From Candidatus Thiodiazotropha sp. (ex Monitilora ramsayi) (lineage in GTDB: Bacteria > Pseudomonadota > Gammaproteobacteria > Chromatiales > Chromatiaceae): a stretch of 64,000 nt of DNA. The notes under the pieces are model-generated. The model was given only the letters and a program-made list of their open reading frames with translations. It had not been told where the DNA came from and searched no databases. The position numbers and the translations under genes were made by a program. The stretch covers positions 124,001 to 188,000 of the forward strand of contig JAHXIO010000003.1 of assembly GCA_025655595.1 (NCBI GenBank), in the 5' to 3' direction. Below are positions 42,138-52,094 of the stretch, piece by piece (position 1 is the first letter of the stretch; each line of letters starts with the position of its first letter).

Positions 42138-43099
42138 TACGTGGAATACTCCATTCCGCGGCTTCACACGATTTTACCCAAGTCGCCTATCTCCTCGAAC
42201 AGCATTGGCCTGAGCGGGGTAAGATAGGTGATGGCCTGGATCGCTGGTGTCGCTTCAGGCCCGCCAGTGAAACCAGCTTTCCGGCCGCCGACATTCGCCG
42301 TTGCGATTACGATACGCAGGGACGGCTCGATATCCAACTCAATTTCATGGGTTTCTATGGTGTCGACGCTGCCGTTCCGCACTACTTCACCGACCGGGCG
42401 ATGCAGGATGACGACGGGGGCAGAGCGTTGCGTGCCTTTCTCGACACCTTCAATCACCGACTCTATGCGCTCTATTACCAGGCGTGGAAGAAGTATCGCC
42501 CCACCTTTCATGTAGATGAGCCCGCCAACCTATATATGAGGATGATCAGCGCCTTTTCCGGCTGGTCGGTCAGTGACGATCAGGGTAGTGCACTCGCCTA
42601 TGCCGGTCTGTTGGGGCGTCGGGTTCGCAACGCGCAGAGTCTTGAAGGTCTGTTGAATGACTATCTCGAGGCGATACCAGTTAAGGTCCGGCAGTTTCAG
42701 AGCCGATGGGTCCGGGTCAAGCGAAGCAGACCACTTGGAGATGGCAGCCTGCGTCTCGGCGATAACCTGTTGCTGGGCGAAGAGGTGCTGGATATTAGCG
42801 GCAAGATCGATGTCATGATCGGGCCGGTTTCGCCACAGGCGTCAATGCAACTGATGCCCAGCACATCAAAGGGGCGGGCGGTGATCGATCTGGTCGCACG
42901 CTATTTGCCGCCCAGTATCGACTTCGATCTGGTGATACAGATCACTTCCGGTTCCGTGGAAGCAGAATCCCTGGGGTCGGATCAACTTGTGCTGGGCTGG
43001 TCCACCTGGCTACAGGACCGGGTGACGGCAGACTGGCAGGCGCGCATCAGCGGCAGCCAGGGCGTTGCACCCGCCATGGAAAGATCAAAAGCGGCATGA
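42101..43099 (+). CDS. tssG: T6SS baseplate protein TssG
   Basis: 332 aa. The ATG at 42101 has SD AAAGGAG 4-10 bases before it inside the tssF 3' end. Blocks: ILHSAASHDFTQVAYLLEQHWPERG, NFMGFYGVDAAVPHYFTDRA, FLDTFNHRLYALYYQAWKKYRP and the FGCD-like LLGRRVRNAQSLEGLLNDYL. Wedge component with TssF. Overlap with tssF suggests coupled translation. Confidence 0.94.
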   Translation: MAAGPGRNLPDVIRGILHSAASHDFTQVAYLLEQHWPERGKIGDGLDRWCRFRPASETSFPAADIRRCDYDTQGRLDIQLNFMGFYGVDAAVPHYFTDRAMQDDDGGRALRAFLDTFNHRLYALYYQAWKKYRPTFHVDEPANLYMRMISAFSGWSVSDDQGSALAYAGLLGRRVRNAQSLEGLLNDYLEAIPVKVRQFQSRWVRVKRSRPLGDGSLRLGDNLLLGEEVLDISGKIDVMIGPVSPQASMQLMPSTSKGRAVIDLVARYLPPSIDFDLVIQITSGSVEAESLGSDQLVLGWSTWLQDRVTADWQARISGSQGVAPAMERSKAA

Positions 43100-43136
43100 A
43101 TATACAACGGAGAGGAGACTCCAGGAGCGGTTTCAC

Positions 43137-45830
43137 ATGGATAACAGACATATCAAGGCACTGATTGAAAGACTCAACCCCGTCTGTGCCAAAGTGCTCG
43201 AAGACGCGGCGATCTTTGCCGGTACGCGCGGTAATTACGAGGTGCGCATCGAGCATTTTCTGATCAAGCTGCTGGAGGGCGAGACGGGTACCGACATGGA
43301 TTACCTATTGAAGCGTTTCGACGTGGATCTGGACGCCTTCTGGCATAAAATGCTGGAGAGTCTCTCCCGGGCAGAGGCCGGCAACCAGGGCAAGCCGAGC
43401 TTCAGCATCTCCATCTTCCAGTGGCTGGAGCGGGCCTGGCTCGCCTCCACGCTCCACTACGATCAGGGGAGGATTCGCTCGGTGGCGCTACTCGATGCCC
43501 TGATCGATCTGGCGCCGGTACTGCCGGTGACCGGTCTGGAGATGCTTCAGAACATCTCCCTGGAACATCTGCGCAGCGATTTTCGTCGTCTGGTACAGGG
43601 CTCGCGGGAAGAGTCGTCAGCATCGGCGTCGGTCATTCCGCAACCGATGGTGGAGGAGAACCGCGTTAGCGGCGACAAGCACCTGGGGCATCCGGGGCTG
43701 GATCAGTTCACCACCAACCTCACCGAGCGCGCCACCAACGGCGAGCTCGATCCCATCCGTGGTCGTAATGGTGAGATCCGCATGCTGATCGATATCCTCT
43801 GCCGGCGTCGCAAGAACAATCCCATTCTCGTGGGTGATCCGGGGGTCGGGAAGACGGCTTTGGTTGAAGGTCTGGCTTCACGTATCGCCGAAGGTGCGGT
43901 CCCCGATCACCTGCTGAATGTAGAGCTGCGTATCTTGGATCTCGGGCTGTTGCAGGCCGGCGCCGGAGTCAAAGGGGAGTTCGAACGGCGACTCAAACAG
44001 GTCATCGACGAGGTCAAGGGCTCGCCGACGCCGGTAATCCTCTTCATCGACGAGGCGCATACCCTGATCGGCGCCGGTGGTGACGCCGGTGTCGGCGATG
44101 CGGCCAACCTGATCAAGCCTGCTTTGGCGCGTGGTGAACTACGTACCCTTGCTGCCACTACCTGGGCGGAATATAAAAAGTACTTCGAGAGGGATGCCGC
44201 CCTTGAGCGCCGTTTCCAGATGGTCAAGGTGGACGAGCCCACGCCGGAAAGGGCAGTACTGATGCTCAATGGATTGAAGTCGAAGTATGAAGATCACCAC
44301 GGCATCCTCATCACCGACGAGGCCATAGAGTCGGCAGTACGGCTATCAGACCGATATATTTCCGACCGCCATCTGCCCGACAAGGCGATCGATCTGCTCG
44401 ATACCGCAGCTGCCAGGGTTCGTATGGGGCATGCGGTGGCACCGGAAGCGATGGAGTCACTGCGGGAGCATATCCAGTTCGTCCAGCAGCGTCTCGACAA
44501 CCTGAACCGTGAGCGTGAAGCGGGCATCAAGGTCGATGCCGCAATCCTGGAAGGGTTGGCGAGTGAGAAGGAACAGACCCAGTCACGCCTTGATGAGTTG
44601 AATGCGAGATGGCGGGAGGAGATCGACAAGCTCGCATTGCCCAGGGAATCCCTCGAACAAATGGTCGCGTCTAACGACGAAGCGTTTGGCCAACTGTTGA
44701 ATTTGCATCGAGAAGTTACGCCTGCAGTCATTGCCGAGGTGGTCTCCGAGTGGACCGGCATCCCTGCCGGACGCATGTTCCGCAGTGAACTGTCTACCCT
44801 GATGACGCTGGAAACAAGGCTCGCTAGACGAATAGTGGGGCAGGAGATGGCGCTGGCACAGATCGGTGAGTCCCTGCGTAACGCCAAGGCAGGGCTCCGG
44901 TCCAGTGACGGTCCGCTGGGGGTCTTTCTGCTGGCCGGCCCGAGCGGGATCGGTAAGACGGAGACGGCGCTGGCTATCGCCGACGAGATCTTCGGCGGCG
45001 AGGCCTCACTGGTGGGCATCAACATGAGCGAGTACCAGGAATCCCATACCGTCTCCCAGCTCAAGGGATCACCACCGGGTTATGTCGGCTACGGCGAGGG
45101 CGGTGTACTGACCGAAGCGGTACGCCAGCGGCCCTACAGCGCAGTATTGCTGGATGAGGTGGAGAAGGCCCATCCCGATGTCATGAATTTCTTCTACCAG
45201 GTCTTCGATCGCGGCTTCATGCGTGACGGGGAGGGGCGGGAGATCGATTTCCGCAACACCGTGATCCTGATGACCAGTAACCTCGGCAGTGAGGCCATGT
45301 TGGCGTTGGTGGAGTCGCAGCGTGTCGCCGTCGAGGCGGTGCTGGAGAAGAGCGAACAGGAAGAGGATCTGATGGAGAGCCTGCCGCAGCCCCTCACCCT
45401 CAATGAAATCGTCGAGTCGATCAAACCCGCACTGCTCGATCGATTCGCCCCGGCCCTGCTGGGACGCATGCAGATCGTTCCCTATCTGCCCCTTGATCTG
45501 GAGGCGCTCCAGGGCATTGTCGCACTCAAGCTGGACGCCATCGGCCAACGGCTGCAGCAGGCCCACGGCATCGAATTCCGCTACCTGCCGGAAGTGACGG
45601 AACAGATCGCCGGACGCTGCATCAACCACGATGCCGGTGCACGATTCATCAACACCCTGATCGGCCAACAGCTGATGCCGGCCATCTCACAGCAACTGTT
45701 GCAGGTGCTGATCGACGGCGACAAACCCGAGTTCGTTTCACTCGAGTATGACGAGACGGGCGAGCTGAGCTGCCTCTTTATCGATCGTATCGAGGCAGAG
45801 GCAACCGAGGCCTGCAAAGCGGCAATCTAG
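43137..45830 (+). CDS. clpV: T6SS sheath-recycling AAA+ ATPase ClpV (TssH)
   Basis: 897 aa from the ATG at 43137, with AGGAG 12 bases upstream; the longer frame from 43065 overlaps tssG. An N-terminal helical Clp-N domain is followed by two AAA+ modules. The first has Walker A GDPGVGKT and Walker B LFIDEAHT, the second GPSGIGKT and AVLLDEVEKAH, separated by a ClpB-like coiled coil (residues ~415-520). It disassembles contracted TssBC sheaths. A VEP-type insertion before the final segment is acidic (SEQEEDLMESLP). Confidence 0.95.
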   Translation: MDNRHIKALIERLNPVCAKVLEDAAIFAGTRGNYEVRIEHFLIKLLEGETGTDMDYLLKRFDVDLDAFWHKMLESLSRAEAGNQGKPSFSISIFQWLERAWLASTLHYDQGRIRSVALLDALIDLAPVLPVTGLEMLQNISLEHLRSDFRRLVQGSREESSASASVIPQPMVEENRVSGDKHLGHPGLDQFTTNLTERATNGELDPIRGRNGEIRMLIDILCRRRKNNPILVGDPGVGKTALVEGLASRIAEGAVPDHLLNVELRILDLGLLQAGAGVKGEFERRLKQVIDEVKGSPTPVILFIDEAHTLIGAGGDAGVGDAANLIKPALARGELRTLAATTWAEYKKYFERDAALERRFQMVKVDEPTPERAVLMLNGLKSKYEDHHGILITDEAIESAVRLSDRYISDRHLPDKAIDLLDTAAARVRMGHAVAPEAMESLREHIQFVQQRLDNLNREREAGIKVDAAILEGLASEKEQTQSRLDELNARWREEIDKLALPRESLEQMVASNDEAFGQLLNLHREVTPAVIAEVVSEWTGIPAGRMFRSELSTLMTLETRLARRIVGQEMALAQIGESLRNAKAGLRSSDGPLGVFLLAGPSGIGKTETALAIADEIFGGEASLVGINMSEYQESHTVSQLKGSPPGYVGYGEGGVLTEAVRQRPYSAVLLDEVEKAHPDVMNFFYQVFDRGFMRDGEGREIDFRNTVILMTSNLGSEAMLALVESQRVAVEAVLEKSEQEEDLMESLPQPLTLNEIVESIKPALLDRFAPALLGRMQIVPYLPLDLEALQGIVALKLDAIGQRLQQAHGIEFRYLPEVTEQIAGRCINHDAGARFINTLIGQQLMPAISQQLLQVLIDGDKPEFVSLEYDETGELSCLFIDRIEAEATEACKAAI

Positions 45831-45953
45831 ATTGACGGAAAACTCGATGGTTTCGGCAAGCTACATCCGTAAGGTGTGGCCTGCCGTGCCAGATGGCATA
45901 TCGATAAACGGACAGTATCGGTCTTACGGACAGACACCACGAGGATAGAAAAA

Positions 45954-48032
45954 ATGGTTGCATCGACGGCATCCTTATCACAACTAAGCGCCAACCGGTC
46001 TCGCTTCTTCTTCAAGGCACAGGGCTTCGACACCTCTGCCTTCCGGGTCAAGCAGTTCGAATGTCATAACCACGATCTGTCGGATGACTACCGGTTCGAA
46101 TTGGTCGTCTCCTCACTGCAGTCGATCGACCCAAAACTCCTGACCCATGCCGAAGGCTCGCTTACCCTGATCTGGGATAAAGCACCGGTGACGGTTAACG
46201 GCACTATCTCGGAGGCCTCACGTATCGGCCGTACCCTTGATGCCTTCGAATATGAGATTGTCCTGACTTCTCCCCTGAACCGCCTCAAGCTCAACCGCCA
46301 GAGCCGTGTCTTCCTGAAAAAAAGTGTTATCGAAATCGTTACCGAGCTGCTTACCGGCGCAGATATTCCCCAAAGCGCCTTCACATTCAAGACCCGGCAC
46401 GACTATCCGCGACGGGCCTATGTGGTTCAGTTCGAGGAGAGCGACTATGCCTTTCTCAATCAACAACTGGCCCACTGGGGTCTCTTCTACTACTTCAAAC
46501 AGCTTGAAGATAAGACTAGGCTGATCATTGCCGACCATGTCGCCGAGATGCCACAGTTGGCAGGTACTGGCGCACTGCGATATCAACTGCAGACCGGTGA
46601 GACGAGAGACGAAGAGACGGTCTACAACTTCAAGGCACGGGCCTGCTTGCAGACCGCAGAAATCAAACTCAAGGAGTACAACTACCGTACCCCCGCCGAT
46701 GCCTTGGAGACCGCCCACAAGAGTGACAACGATGTGTCCGGTTGGGGCAGCGACTACCGCTACGGTGAAAACTACAAAACCCTGGAAGAGGGGGAGTGGA
46801 TAGCACAGGTACGCCTGCAGACCCTCGACTGGCAGCGCCAGACCTTCATCGCCGAGAGTGACTGCTGCGGCCTGGCGCCGGGTCACCGCTTCAGCCTCAC
46901 CCACCATCCGGATCCGAAGCTCAATGGTGACTACCTGGTTGTCAAAATAGAGCACCATGCCGACCAATCTGCCGGGGATGCGAATACCGGTGACAGCGAA
47001 GGCAGCCACTACCGCAACAAGCTGCTGCTGATCCGGGCGGGTGTTCCCTACCGTCATCCACTGGATGAAGCGCTTGCACGACCTCCCATGCACACCTATT
47101 TCACCGGACAGGTGGAGACCACCGGTGGCGACTACGCCCATATCGACGAACAGGGACGCTATCGGGTGCGTCTCCCATTCGATCATAGTGATACAACCAA
47201 GGCTGAGGCGAGCCACCCGGTGCGTATGATGCAACCCTACACTGGCAACAAGTACGGTTTCCATTTTCCGCTCCACGCCGGTACCGAGGTGACGTTGGCC
47301 TGTGTCAACGGCGACCTCGACCGGCCGGTGATCCACGGTGCACTGCCCAACACCGAAACCCCCAGTCCCGTCACCACCAACAACCCGACCCAGAATATCC
47401 TGCGTACCTGGGGTGAAAACGAACTGCTGATGGAGGACCGCAAGGGGGAAGAGCGTATCGAGCTCTTCACCCGTGACCGCCAGAACATCCTCACCCTAGA
47501 CGCCAGGGACGACCAGCATCTGGTGCGACTCGCCTCCGAGCTGGGGGAGATGAAGGTCGAAGCGAAGAGGACCCTATTGCTGCAGTCGGGGGACACCCAC
47601 ACGGTGGAGTCGGGAAACGACCACGTAATCTTCGTCGAAAACAACCAACGGATGATGACCAAGAACAAGGATATCCAGTTGGAGGCCGCCACCGATATCA
47701 AATTTACCGCCAAACAGAACGTCCATGTCGCCGCCGAGGCCCAGGACTTCAGCGTTGATGCCGAAAAGGACTTCGTCCTGCGCGCAGGTCAAAACGCCTC
47801 CTTCGAGATCGCGGAACAGAATTTCGATATCCAGGTCGTCTCGGGCGATTTTCTGTTGCAGGCCGCGAAAGCGATCACCTTCAAAGGCCAGGGTGGTGGT
47901 GTCATCCACATTGGTCAGGGATCGGGTTCTATCGAAATCGACACCAACGGTGAACTCAACATCGCGGGACCGACCGTGAACATTATCGGTGGGACTATCA
48001 ATATCAAAGGCGGCAATGTGGCCAATAACTAA
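45954..48032 (+). CDS. vgrG: T6SS spike protein VgrG (TssI)
   Basis: 692 aa. The ATG at 45954 is preferred; the frame is open 26 codons upstream. The gp27-like part opens FFFKAQGFDTSAFRVKQFECHN; the OB-fold/gp5 part has GDYAHIDEQGRYRVRLPFD and HFPLHAGTEVTLACVNGDLDRPVIHGALPN. The C-terminal half is a needle-like beta-helix of DUF2345 type (TLLLQSGDTHTVES, NIAGPTVNIIGGTINIKGG). No C-terminal effector domain is fused. The tip should be capped by the DUF4150 protein encoded at 52095. Confidence 0.96.
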   Translation: MVASTASLSQLSANRSRFFFKAQGFDTSAFRVKQFECHNHDLSDDYRFELVVSSLQSIDPKLLTHAEGSLTLIWDKAPVTVNGTISEASRIGRTLDAFEYEIVLTSPLNRLKLNRQSRVFLKKSVIEIVTELLTGADIPQSAFTFKTRHDYPRRAYVVQFEESDYAFLNQQLAHWGLFYYFKQLEDKTRLIIADHVAEMPQLAGTGALRYQLQTGETRDEETVYNFKARACLQTAEIKLKEYNYRTPADALETAHKSDNDVSGWGSDYRYGENYKTLEEGEWIAQVRLQTLDWQRQTFIAESDCCGLAPGHRFSLTHHPDPKLNGDYLVVKIEHHADQSAGDANTGDSEGSHYRNKLLLIRAGVPYRHPLDEALARPPMHTYFTGQVETTGGDYAHIDEQGRYRVRLPFDHSDTTKAEASHPVRMMQPYTGNKYGFHFPLHAGTEVTLACVNGDLDRPVIHGALPNTETPSPVTTNNPTQNILRTWGENELLMEDRKGEERIELFTRDRQNILTLDARDDQHLVRLASELGEMKVEAKRTLLLQSGDTHTVESGNDHVIFVENNQRMMTKNKDIQLEAATDIKFTAKQNVHVAAEAQDFSVDAEKDFVLRAGQNASFEIAEQNFDIQVVSGDFLLQAAKAITFKGQGGGVIHIGQGSGSIEIDTNGELNIAGPTVNIIGGTINIKGGNVANN

Positions 48033-48057
48033 GTCTGATATCAAGGAAGCGAATATC

Positions 48058-48483
48058 ATGAAACAAGCAGATAAATTTGCCACATTACCGATCGAGCAGG
48101 CCACTTCTATCGCGCTGGTTGTGGAAACCCAGCAGGGCGAGGCCTTGAAACTGACCGACCAGCAGAACCGGGATATACCCCTACGCGGGCATCTGAGCGA
48201 CGTCCCCTGGCTTGAAGTGGGTGATGAAGTAGTCATTGTCGATAGCGATGAAGGGGCAATTGTCAGTGGCAGGATCAGGCGTGTCGGTGAGCTACCGGCT
48301 GCGACTCTCTCTGTAGATGACAAGACGATGGCTCTGGTAGGAGATCGTCCACTCTACATTCAGGTCGGAGAGAGCCGGTTGGAACTCATGCCGGACGGTC
48401 GAGTTCGTATTGAAGGCAAACAGGTTACGCAGGTGGCTGCAGGTTCAATGACGTTGCTGAGCCCGGTTATAGAGATCAATTGA
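48058..48483 (+). CDS. DUF6484-type T6SS accessory protein
   Basis: 141 aa from the ATG at 48058. It starts FATLPIEQATSIALVV and reads as a small beta-barrel-like protein (WLEVGDEVVIVDSDEGAIVSGRIRR), ending with a repeat-like VRIEGKQVTQVAAGSMTLLSPVIEIN that resembles VgrG needle strands. Proteins of this type occur next to vgrG in DUF2169/DUF4150-containing clusters. Inference: it fits between VgrG and the effector. Function unproven. Confidence 0.65.
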   Translation: MKQADKFATLPIEQATSIALVVETQQGEALKLTDQQNRDIPLRGHLSDVPWLEVGDEVVIVDSDEGAIVSGRIRRVGELPAATLSVDDKTMALVGDRPLYIQVGESRLELMPDGRVRIEGKQVTQVAAGSMTLLSPVIEIN

Positions 48484-48499
48484 ATTCGGTTCACATGTG

Positions 48500-49771
48500 A
48501 TGAATTTTCCTCTGCAACTGAGACACATCAAGCAAGCGAAGGAGCTATATATCCTTCGCTCTCAGCTGTTGAACTGCAGCCTGAGCAGGTGCCGATCGGT
48601 GTCCGACCTGGAACGACGCATGTCGATACACCTCAGCATTCTTGCGCTGATGGGCGAGTCCGGCTTCTCACCAACTGGTCGCGATGCAGAGCGCTTTCTG
48701 TTCTTTGGCGTTGCTTTGCAGTCGCATGATGAAGAGCTACTCTATGAGACCTGTACACTTGCGCTCGATCAAATTCTGGATGAGTCACTTACCGACGCAC
48801 CGGTTGTCGATGCCTTTACGCTCTTTCCCCCCTCTACAGAACTGATGTTGAAACTCTATCAGGAGCGTCGGGAAGTCAGGGCTGTCCTCTTCTCGCTGTG
48901 GCACCGGCTGGGTATTGACCTACCAGCGGGACTCGTCAATCAGGCTGAGCTGCAACATGAGGACAAGCACCTGCAGTATGAGATGATGACCTACACGGCC
49001 AACAATCCTTTCTTTAGGGTCGACCTCTTTCGTACCTATTACGGGCCACTGCTCAAACCTGCCGGTCGATTTCCGTTGCATGAATCCTTGCTTGAGCCCG
49101 TCTTGTGGGCTGGTATGGTGAGAGGCGATACCGATGCATCGAACGCACTGAGACGGGCGGTTGAAGAAGCGACCGCACCTGAGGTGAAAGCGGGATTGCT
49201 TCGGCTCATGGCCCTGAATGGCGCACCGGACCAACTGCCGGTACTACTGGAATCATTTGAGCGTTCGACTAGTTTTGATTCTCGCTGGTGGGCACTCGCC
49301 GGGACGGCTGAATGCACACCCCACTTGATCCAGCAACTCGGTCAACCGGAGTTTGCAGATCGGGTGCACGACGACTGGATTTTCCTGACCAACGTTGCCT
49401 TGCCGGAGCGTCCGGCGTTGATGCTGGTGGACGAAGAGGGCGACCGGGTGGATCCCGATGCCGAACTGGAGAATCGGGTCAAACTAGTTCCGGATGCCCA
49501 CTATGCACAGTCCTGGTGGGAAGCGAATCGCGCTGTGTGGGGTGAACAGCGCTGGGTCATGGGGCAACCGGCGACACCCGAATGGCTGTTTGATCTCTGT
49601 CTCGAGTACGCGGGTGAATTCACCGATGATTTGACTGATCTGCTAGCTCTCAAACTGCAGAGGCCGCTGGGTTTGGGATGTCGTTGGGGTTGGCAGGACT
49701 TACGACTTAATGCCCTTGCGGTGCTGAAGAGATCAAGCCTGTTTTCAACCCCAGTCAATCAGTTGAGATAG
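48500..49771 (+). CDS. TIGR02270-like T6SS-associated protein
   Basis: 423 aa from the ATG at 48500. No signal peptide or TM. The N-terminal part (RRMSIHLSILALMGESG, DEELLYETCTLALDQ) and the ~180-260 stretch (LRRAVEEATAPEVKAGLLRLMALNGAPDQLPVLLESF) look like HEAT-type helical repeats. It then reads ACTGD-like WWALAGTAECTPHLIQQL and ends LGCRWGWQDLRLNALAVL. Known only as a conserved gene of T6SS effector modules; it may be an adaptor for cargo loading. Confidence 0.65.
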   Translation: MNFPLQLRHIKQAKELYILRSQLLNCSLSRCRSVSDLERRMSIHLSILALMGESGFSPTGRDAERFLFFGVALQSHDEELLYETCTLALDQILDESLTDAPVVDAFTLFPPSTELMLKLYQERREVRAVLFSLWHRLGIDLPAGLVNQAELQHEDKHLQYEMMTYTANNPFFRVDLFRTYYGPLLKPAGRFPLHESLLEPVLWAGMVRGDTDASNALRRAVEEATAPEVKAGLLRLMALNGAPDQLPVLLESFERSTSFDSRWWALAGTAECTPHLIQQLGQPEFADRVHDDWIFLTNVALPERPALMLVDEEGDRVDPDAELENRVKLVPDAHYAQSWWEANRAVWGEQRWVMGQPATPEWLFDLCLEYAGEFTDDLTDLLALKLQRPLGLGCRWGWQDLRLNALAVLKRSSLFSTPVNQLR

Positions 49772-49773
49772 CC

Positions 49774-50838
49774 ATGCTGCAGCTGGAAAATAACAGCCAC
49801 TGGCAAGCGGCGCTCTATCCAGCCTGGAATGCCAAGCGCCAACCACAGATCACGTTGGTGGTGAAGACCAGCTACTGGTTTGATACACGGGGTGAGATGA
49901 CCGTTATGGACCATGTGCCGGCAATCGAAGAGGAGGACCGACATTACGGCGATCCCTTGACCACCAGCCTGGCCGCCAGTTGTGAATCGGTGCCCTTCAA
50001 ACAGGGAGGGGAGCTACTCTGCTACGGCACGGCTCAGCCACCCGGCGATAAAGCGACCGTTATGACAGTCAAGCTGGGTCTGCGGCGCGGTGAGATGAAC
50101 TACTGGCAGAAAACGCTGCGGGTGAGTGGACCGCGCAGTTGGCAGCGCCGCCTCCTGTCGGTTGTTCCGGGCGAACCTGAACTTCTTGAGCCCTTGCCCC
50201 TACGCTATGAATCGGCCTATGGCGGCCGGGATCACAGGAAGGAGACATCCTGCTATGAAGCTAATCCCTCGGGTGTCGGATTCAGCGCCACTTCACGTCA
50301 TCATGCCGATCTGCAAGTGCCACAGATCGAAGTCAGTCAAGACTATCTCGATAGTCTGACACAACGGCCGGAACCGGCTGGATTCGGACCCTTGGCGATG
50401 CACTGGATGCCGCGATTGGCGTTGTCGCCAAAGCAGGACGAAGAGGCATTGGGCATGGGTCTCTGTCCCTTTGCCGAGGATCTTGCCCCGGACTTCTATA
50501 ACTCTGCACCCAAGGACCAGCAATTCGAAGCCCATTTTGACGGTAGTGAGACACTGATGCTGCAAGGACTGATTCCTGGTGCAGATCCTGAGGGAGTTCT
50601 CATCGATCTGCCTGGCGAGCGCCCCAAAGTCTGGCTGGCTACATCGGAGCGGCAACAATCACCGCTGAAGATGATTTGCGATACGGTTACTATTCGGGCG
50701 GATGAGCGGGAACTCCATCTCCTGTGGCGTTGCGCCATTCCCACGCCAATAGAGCCGTCAGGCTGGGTGATTGTCCAGCCCGGTAAACAGGATGAAGAGC
50801 GGGCCACCGACAATAACGGTAAGGAGCATGCGGCATGA
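49774..50838 (+). CDS. DUF2169 effector adaptor
   Basis: A 354-aa cytoplasmic protein. The motif ALYPAWNAKRQPQITLVVKTSYWF near the N-terminus and YESAYGGRDHRKETSCYEANPSGVGF in the middle (the usual Y-E-x-A-(Y/F)-GG pattern) mark DUF2169. These proteins are linked to DUF4150 (PAAR-like) effectors and are thought to load or stabilise them on VgrG. Here the DUF4150 effector is encoded two genes downstream. The stop overlaps the next start (ATGA). Confidence 0.85.
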   Translation: MLQLENNSHWQAALYPAWNAKRQPQITLVVKTSYWFDTRGEMTVMDHVPAIEEEDRHYGDPLTTSLAASCESVPFKQGGELLCYGTAQPPGDKATVMTVKLGLRRGEMNYWQKTLRVSGPRSWQRRLLSVVPGEPELLEPLPLRYESAYGGRDHRKETSCYEANPSGVGFSATSRHHADLQVPQIEVSQDYLDSLTQRPEPAGFGPLAMHWMPRLALSPKQDEEALGMGLCPFAEDLAPDFYNSAPKDQQFEAHFDGSETLMLQGLIPGADPEGVLIDLPGERPKVWLATSERQQSPLKMICDTVTIRADERELHLLWRCAIPTPIEPSGWVIVQPGKQDEERATDNNGKEHAA

Positions 50839-52031
50839 CACAGGCGCTGTCTGCAAGTCAGGTCTCACAACTGGTGATTACCGCGACCCGTGTGGTCTCC
50901 TTTGCTGGAGAATCGAGTGAGACTTTGCACGCGGCGGTGGTCGGCGGGGTATGCAGTGCTGCGTTCCAGACCTCCAGCCTCTACGCAGTCGGTGATGAAT
51001 CTGCTGAAGCCACCCCAGTGCTTGCTGCCACTATGGAGCTGCAGGGTGCCACCCGCAGTCAGTGTCTCGTCGAACTCATCTATCGGGCGTTGTCGCCGGT
51101 ACTGGCTCAGGCGCTCAACGACACAAACACGGCACCCATCGTCAGCATTCTGCTCCCCATGCTGGGTCAGCGATACGCCCGTGCCCAACGCATCGATTTC
51201 GAAGCGATGCGTCAGACGCTTTGCGAAGTGATGCCCGAGCTGCAACCGGACAGGTTGAATCTGATCCCCCATCAGCTGGGAGCCACGGCGGAACTCCTGC
51301 GACTGCAGCAACGGCTCGTCGCGGAACCAGGGCAGCGGGCGATCCTCTGTGGCGCCGATAGCCTGATCAACGGCATGACATATCTGGAGCTGGCTGAAAA
51401 AGGCACCCTGGCCACCCGGAGCCATCTCGACGGTATCGTCCCGGGTGAGGGAGCCGCTGCCGTTTTGATAGAGCGTGCAGCACCCGATCGGAATGCCGGC
51501 CAGCCTCCGTTGGCCCATATCGTCGGCATGGCCAGTGTTCCTGAGGTCCAGGTGGGTCAGGCTGCTCTGCAGCCTTTGAAGGGAGCGGTAGGGGCGTTGC
51601 GTCAGGCGGCAGCATCAGAACCGGAGATACTCGACCAGGGCGGCATAGTGTTCGTCGGGCACGCTCAGGGCATTGCCGACGATCTCGAGTGGCATCAGCT
51701 GGTGCGGGAGCTCTCGCCGGAGACCCTCGGCGAGCGGGAGCGGGTTGCCATGATGTTGGGCGAAGTCGACTCGCCGCAGCCCGAGGAACGGACACGTCTA
51801 CAGCGTATTAAGCTGAGTTCTGTGACAGGCGAGATCGGTGCCGCCTCTCTACCCATGCAACTGGCGATTGCCTGCGAGCAGTTCCGGTACGAGGCCCACA
51901 TGGCTCGTTTCGGCTTTCCGAAATCGCAGCTCCTGATGGTGTTGGAAAACGGTGACTACCCACTGCGCGGAGCAATCTGTCTTCAACCCGCGAATGTAAA
52001 TCCGCGAGCCGATGATGTTCACCCAACTTGA
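50835..52031 (+). CDS. Ketosynthase/thiolase-like protein, probably catalytically dead
   Basis: A 398-aa cytoplasmic protein. The C-terminal half carries the beta-ketoacyl synthase landmarks: AILCGADSLINGMTYLELAEKGTL and GIVPGEGAAAVLIERA. In active enzymes a Cys nucleophile (D-T-A-C-S-S type) sits just before the helix that here reads NLIPHQLGATAELLRLQQRL, and no Cys is present there. The N-terminal half is divergent. Proteins like this recur in DUF2169/DUF4150 T6SS modules. Inference: a scaffold or chaperone derived from an enzyme. Confidence 0.65.
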   Translation: MTQALSASQVSQLVITATRVVSFAGESSETLHAAVVGGVCSAAFQTSSLYAVGDESAEATPVLAATMELQGATRSQCLVELIYRALSPVLAQALNDTNTAPIVSILLPMLGQRYARAQRIDFEAMRQTLCEVMPELQPDRLNLIPHQLGATAELLRLQQRLVAEPGQRAILCGADSLINGMTYLELAEKGTLATRSHLDGIVPGEGAAAVLIERAAPDRNAGQPPLAHIVGMASVPEVQVGQAALQPLKGAVGALRQAAASEPEILDQGGIVFVGHAQGIADDLEWHQLVRELSPETLGERERVAMMLGEVDSPQPEERTRLQRIKLSSVTGEIGAASLPMQLAIACEQFRYEAHMARFGFPKSQLLMVLENGDYPLRGAICLQPANVNPRADDVHPT

Positions 52032-52094
52032 CTGCCCATTGAATTTTTCAAGTCGGCAGTATCGCAACAAGGATTAGAAACAAGGAGTTTGACC

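Noticed and set aside
46218-47336. 372-aa minus-strand ORF across vgrG
   Set aside because: Antisense of a clear VgrG; no independent support.
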